DNA from: G020353355 sp050116155 | GTDB lineage: Bacteria; Desulfobacterota; Desulfobacteria; Desulfobacterales; JAHEIW01 | DNA: 8,339 nucleotides | Reading direction: 5' to 3' | Assembly (NCBI GenBank): GCA_050116155.1 | Contig: JASFPE010000257.1 | Span: 1-8,339, forward strand | In this document: positions 5,891-8,339 of the stretch, in pieces | Numbering within the stretch: the first letter of the stretch is position 1 | How the letters are laid out: each line of letters starts with the position of its first letter | The notes under the pieces: generated by a model | Told to the model about the DNA's origin: nothing | The model's input: the letters and a program-made list of their open reading frames with translations, nothing else | Databases searched by the model: none | Program-made: the position numbers and the translations under genes

Positions 5891-5946
5891 ATTTAAAGGT
5901 TGTGTGCGTGGAGCATGGGGTAAAGATTAAACAGCGTCAAAAATTG

Positions 5947-6231
5947 CTAATGCCGATACGCACTGCTTCTGTGTGCCGCGGCTAACATATAAATGACTTT
6001 TTGCTCTTCATCGATTTCATAGAAAAAGCGCCAGGCGCCGATTCGATATCTCCATGTTTCCGGAGAAAAGTCTTTAAGCTTTTTGATATTTGCACCATAA
6101 TGCGGATGTTCGCGCAACTGGGGATAAACATATTCCCGAAGCTTTTGTCCGATCTTGCTTTGACCGGATCGAGTAATTTGTTTCAGATCTTTTTGAAACT
6201 GCTCGGTTTCAAATATTCGATAGCTACTCAA
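5947..6231 (-). CDS. RelE/ParE-family toxin
   Basis: This 94-residue basic protein shows the RelE/ParE order: an N-terminal helical part (FQKDLKQITRSGQSKIGQKLREYV, read as residues 12-35) and then strands with the core KLKDF...ETWRYRIGAWRFFYEIDEEQKVIYML and the ending AAHRSSAYRH. R61, R63 and the terminal HR..YR match conserved positions of the fold. Members either cleave ribosome-bound mRNA or poison gyrase; the sequence alone does not tell which. The start is TTG 6231, overlapping the antitoxin stop by eight bases in another frame, with AAAAGGG about eight bases upstream. No ATG is available near this position, and the conserved start SSYRIFETEQF begins right after it. It is the second gene of the operon, the usual order for autoregulated pairs. 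Confidence 0.88.
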   Translation of the reverse strand: MSSYRIFETEQFQKDLKQITRSGQSKIGQKLREYVYPQLREHPHYGANIKKLKDFSPETWRYRIGAWRFFYEIDEEQKVIYMLAAAHRSSAYRH

Positions 6232-6466
6232 CGAAACGCCCTTTTCGCAACTTAGCTTCGCGTGAACCCTTTTGAATACGTTTTAACAAGTCGCTGTCGG
6301 CCAGGATCTCGGCCATTTCGACATCATCCACAAACTGTTGTTCACGTATTTTGTTAAGTGCAGCGGTTTCAATCAAGTTCGAAAGCGGTCGATTTTCGGC
6401 TTGTGCTGCTTCTAAAAAAGCCCTGTAAACTTCATCTTTGAGTCGCAATGTTACTGTTTTAGACAT
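6224..6466 (-). CDS. Ribbon-helix-helix (CopG-like) antitoxin
   Basis: This 80-residue protein begins with the beta-strand SKTVTLRLKDEVYRAF, then the helix-turn-helix part of an RHH fold (AENRPLSNLIETAALNKIRE), and ends in a charged tail (LLKRIQKGSREAKLRKGRFVE) suited to binding the toxin. RHH antitoxins dimerise, bind operator DNA through the strand and repress their own operon together with the toxin. I chose ATG 6466 because AGGTGAT lies five bases before it; a GTG at 6475 in the same frame overlaps that ribosome site and would add three residues. The promoter and three spaced TGTATTC repeats lie directly upstream. Confidence 0.88.
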   Translation of the reverse strand: MSKTVTLRLKDEVYRAFLEAAQAENRPLSNLIETAALNKIREQQFVDDVEMAEILADSDLLKRIQKGSREAKLRKGRFVE

Positions 6467-6476
6467 TTTTATCACC

Positions 6477-6503
6477 TGTATTCTTATGTATTCATTTGTA
6501 TTC
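6477..6503 (-). promoter_or_regulatory. Operator-like triple repeat of the toxin-antitoxin operon
   Basis: TGTATTC (GAATACA on the coding strand) occurs three times, at 6477-6483, 6487-6493 and 6497-6503, exactly 10 bp apart. The array starts in the -10 box and ends just before the antitoxin ribosome site. Repeats on one face of the helix are what a cooperative RHH repressor would bind; the binding itself is inferred. Confidence 0.7.
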
Positions 6504-6528
6504 TAACTGTGATTTTGGTGTTTGTCAA
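6500..6528 (-). promoter_or_regulatory. Sigma70-type promoter of the toxin-antitoxin operon
   Basis: Read on the minus strand, a perfect -35 TTGACA (6528-6523) is followed by a 17-bp spacer and TAGAAT as -10 (6505-6500). It is 33 bases before the antitoxin ATG and overlaps the operator-like repeats. This is the best promoter match in the window. Confidence 0.85.
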
Positions 6529-6531
6529 CTG

Positions 6532-6577
6532 AAAAAAACCCCGGTTGGAATAAGGAGGAGGAGGAATCCAACCGGGG
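6532..6577 (-). terminator. Intrinsic terminator of paralog B
   Basis: CCCCGGTTGGA (6539-6549) and TCCAACCGGGG (6567-6577) form a perfect 11-bp GC-rich stem. On the minus strand it is followed by seven T residues (6538-6532). It lies 23 bases after the stop codon of the gene ending at 6600 and also insulates the toxin-antitoxin promoter, which begins four bases further on. Confidence 0.9.
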
Positions 6578-6599
6578 CCAGCGCAGGAGGAAAGGTGGC

Positions 6600-8165
6600 T
6601 TACGGTTCTGTTTTGCAGCAAGCCGACCTGCAGATGATCAACAGGGTCCAAAGTAAAAGGGAGGTGATAGCGACGCCAATAATAGTCTTATGCGCATTGG
6701 TGTGCCGTGCGACTTGAGAATGTTGCAGTGACATGCTGGCAATGAAACATCCATCTGCACCTCTGCCTCCGCCTGAACTTGCTGCAGTAGCTGCGGTGTC
6801 TGCGGCAACCATACTCAGCCCGGAAGGATCGACGATAATGCCATTTGCGATGCCGTCTGCATCCCCGACACCGCCGTCTTCGAGAATCAGTGTCACCGAT
6901 TGTCGCTCCGGGTCAATCTCGGCATAATCTGAGAAATCCAGCCACTCGGCGTTTATGACATCAAGCTTATACCAGATAGCATTCGCCGGTATATTCTCAG
7001 AAAAATAAATCGTAACCATTGCCTGGTTTCCAGGACTTTTTAGAGCCAACCGAAAGTGGAGCAGGCCAAACGGCAGATTATCCGGCTTGTTTTCGATATC
7101 GGAAACTGCATTACTGTGTTCGGATTCAAAGAATTCAATTGCCAGAACCGATGGTGAACCTTTGAAACTCACACCGATTTTGCCGGAGCCTTCCACGGAG
7201 TTCAGGGATTTAATGGTTGATTGCTGAGCATCGGCTATCCCGTCTTTATCCAGATCGGTTGTCTGATCGACTTCCTGATGGTCCGGAATTCCGTTTCCAT
7301 CGGAGTCCCGGCCGGTGGTTATGGTGGTAAAGGTAAAAAACTCCGACCACTCAGATGGGGTATCATGGTCGTCATAAAATTTAACTCTCCAGCGATAGGG
7401 CGTATCTTCTGCTAGAATCAGTTTGGGTATTTCCAATGCAGTCAGCGATGATGGACTGGTGACATCCAGGACGCAGACATCGTCTTGTTCCCGCAAAATC
7501 TGCCAGCGGGATTTGATATGGGTGTCATAGGCGTCCGGATCGGAAAACGAATCGGTTTGCAGTACAGGTGTTAGATTGACCGATTCGGTATCTTCAGGTA
7601 ACAAAAGCAGCGGCCGATCCGGCGGTTGGTTGTTTGCAGGTAGACGCGGATCCGTTTCGCCAAGATATTCTTCCAAATTGCTGATGCCGTCTCCATCAGG
7701 ATCTTCGGCGGCATCATCAACCAACGGATTTAATTCGAATTCGATTTCCCATGCATCCGGCATCCCGTCATCATCATCATCCTCATCGGCATTGTTTCCA
7801 ATGCCATCCCCATCGGTATCCAGCCATTCAGTCGGGTCTGTTGGAAAGTCATCGACATTGTCCGGAAAACCGTCGCCATCCATATCCGGAATCGGAACCG
7901 TGTACATCGCCTCTGTGGAATAACCGCTTTGATTGCCGTTGGTATCGTAGGCGGTTGCAGCAAAGAAATACGTTTTTCCTTCCTCAAGTCCGGAAATCGT
8001 ACAGCTGGTAAAGTTTTTCACATCCACCGTATGTTGATATGTTCTGCTGTACGTACCGTAGTGGATTTTGTAGCCGGCCACATCCGGTTCTTGATTCGGA
8101 TCCCAAGCCAGGGTCACCTGGGCCGAGTAGCCATTAGGCACCAGAATTAAAGCAATCAAAAGCAC
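6600..8165 (-). CDS. Secreted fnIII / thrombospondin type-3 protein with choice-of-anchor-U and CFI-box-like tail (paralog B)
   Basis: This 521-residue protein has a signal peptide core (LLIALILVPNGYSA, 2-15), an fnIII domain (16-92), acidic calcium-binding repeats DMDGDGFPD, DTDGDGIGN and DPDGDGISN (94-163), a second beta-sandwich domain (about 178-282) and further DxDGNG/DKDG repeats (287-313). A region ending GGVGDADGIANGIIVDPSG (431-449) matches choice-of-anchor-U proteins. The tail has a Gly-rich linker, C473 in GCFIA (shortened relative to the usual CFIATAAYG), a membrane helix (494-511) and a short basic end, the plan of CTERM sorting signals. It is probably exported and anchored at the cell surface. 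GTG 8165 is the only start codon in frame, but it has no ribosome site; the frame continues upstream through heptad repeats into a better n-region (LKHLVFLP) with no start codon. Paralog A shares the N-terminal half. Confidence 0.9.
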   Translation of the reverse strand: MLLIALILVPNGYSAQVTLAWDPNQEPDVAGYKIHYGTYSRTYQHTVDVKNFTSCTISGLEEGKTYFFAATAYDTNGNQSGYSTEAMYTVPIPDMDGDGFPDNVDDFPTDPTEWLDTDGDGIGNNADEDDDDDGMPDAWEIEFELNPLVDDAAEDPDGDGISNLEEYLGETDPRLPANNQPPDRPLLLLPEDTESVNLTPVLQTDSFSDPDAYDTHIKSRWQILREQDDVCVLDVTSPSSLTALEIPKLILAEDTPYRWRVKFYDDHDTPSEWSEFFTFTTITTGRDSDGNGIPDHQEVDQTTDLDKDGIADAQQSTIKSLNSVEGSGKIGVSFKGSPSVLAIEFFESEHSNAVSDIENKPDNLPFGLLHFRLALKSPGNQAMVTIYFSENIPANAIWYKLDVINAEWLDFSDYAEIDPERQSVTLILEDGGVGDADGIANGIIVDPSGLSMVAADTAATAASSGGGRGADGCFIASMSLQHSQVARHTNAHKTIIGVAITSLLLWTLLIICRSACCKTEP

Positions 8166-8182
8166 GGGAAGAAATACTAAGT

Positions 8183-8210
8183 GTTTGAGGTTAGAGGTTA
8201 GAGGTTTGAG
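8183..8210. repeat. Four heptanucleotide repeats just upstream of paralog B
   Basis: GTTTGAG, GTTAGAG, GTTAGAG and GTTTGAG follow one another without interruption, ending 18 bases before the GTG start of paralog B. On the minus strand two of the three frames through the array meet stop codons; only the frame of paralog B is open. Confidence 0.85.
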
Positions 8211-8235
8211 GCAAATCTCAACCCAGAACCCTGCC

Positions 8236-8273
8236 TGCCCTGCGTAGCCCGGAGGGCGAAGAAGGGAACCCTG
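8236..8273. repeat. Palindromic repeat unit upstream of paralog B
   Basis: This 38-bp unit holds the hairpin GCCC-GGA-GGGC (8247-8257) and matches 3634-3671, upstream of paralog A, at 32 of 38 positions in the same orientation. Both units lie upstream of an fnIII/TSP3 gene on the minus strand. The rest of 8166-8339 holds no gene; an ATG at 8287 reads 29 codons into a stop within the heptads. Confidence 0.65.
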
Positions 8274-8339
8274 ATCCCTGAACCCATAGGTGATAAGCGA
8301 TAAAAAACGGGAATAATGTAATAGCTGTCGAAGACTATT

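Noticed and set aside
7576..8150. Frames antisense to and in other frames of paralog B
   Set aside because: They mirror the Asp/Gly-rich codons of the calcium-binding repeats and have no independent support.
8165..8287. ATG at 8287 as the start of paralog B
   Set aside because: It is out of frame and meets a stop in the heptads; a one-unit change would not give a signal peptide-like start.

Overview
The window looks like a stretch of a Desulfobacterales-type (former deltaproteobacterial) chromosome. This is inferred from a RAYT-type transposase, secreted fibronectin-III/thrombospondin-type-3 proteins with a choice-of-anchor-U/CFI-box-like tail, orphan surface-sugar genes and many short palindromic and 7-bp repeats between genes. 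No rRNA, tRNA, CRISPR array or origin was seen.

Layout. 1-447: the end of a possible unknown gene and a 94-residue membrane protein. 448-1551: a REP-associated tyrosine transposase (RAYT) bracketed by two nested inverted repeats; its right end runs into the first codons of the next gene. 1537-2538: a PF03706-type multi-pass flippase-like membrane protein. 2539-4764: a repeat-rich island with one minus-strand gene, a 208-residue fnIII/TSP3 protein (paralog A), between two inverted copies of a ~185-bp repeat. 4765-5757: GDP-mannose 4,6-dehydratase (gmd). 5947-6528: a minus-strand RHH antitoxin/RelE-ParE toxin operon with a clear sigma70 promoter and three operator-like repeats at 10-bp spacing. 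6532-8165: a 521-residue minus-strand paralog of A (paralog B) with a Gly-Cys-transmembrane-basic C-terminal tail and an intrinsic terminator.

Gmd makes the activated 6-deoxy-4-ketohexose used in surface glycans, the flippase-like protein may act on envelope lipids, and A and B appear to be exported calcium-binding proteins, so the ordinary genes lean towards the cell envelope. They are separated by repeats and do not form one operon.

The most unusual features are: the nested inverted repeats of the RAYT unit, which overlap the transposase 3' end and apparently supply the start of the flippase gene; eight heptanucleotide repeats that encode much of the signal peptide of paralog A, where loss of one unit would bring an upstream ATG into frame; and the two inverted repeat copies flanking paralog A, one of which supplies its last codons and stop.
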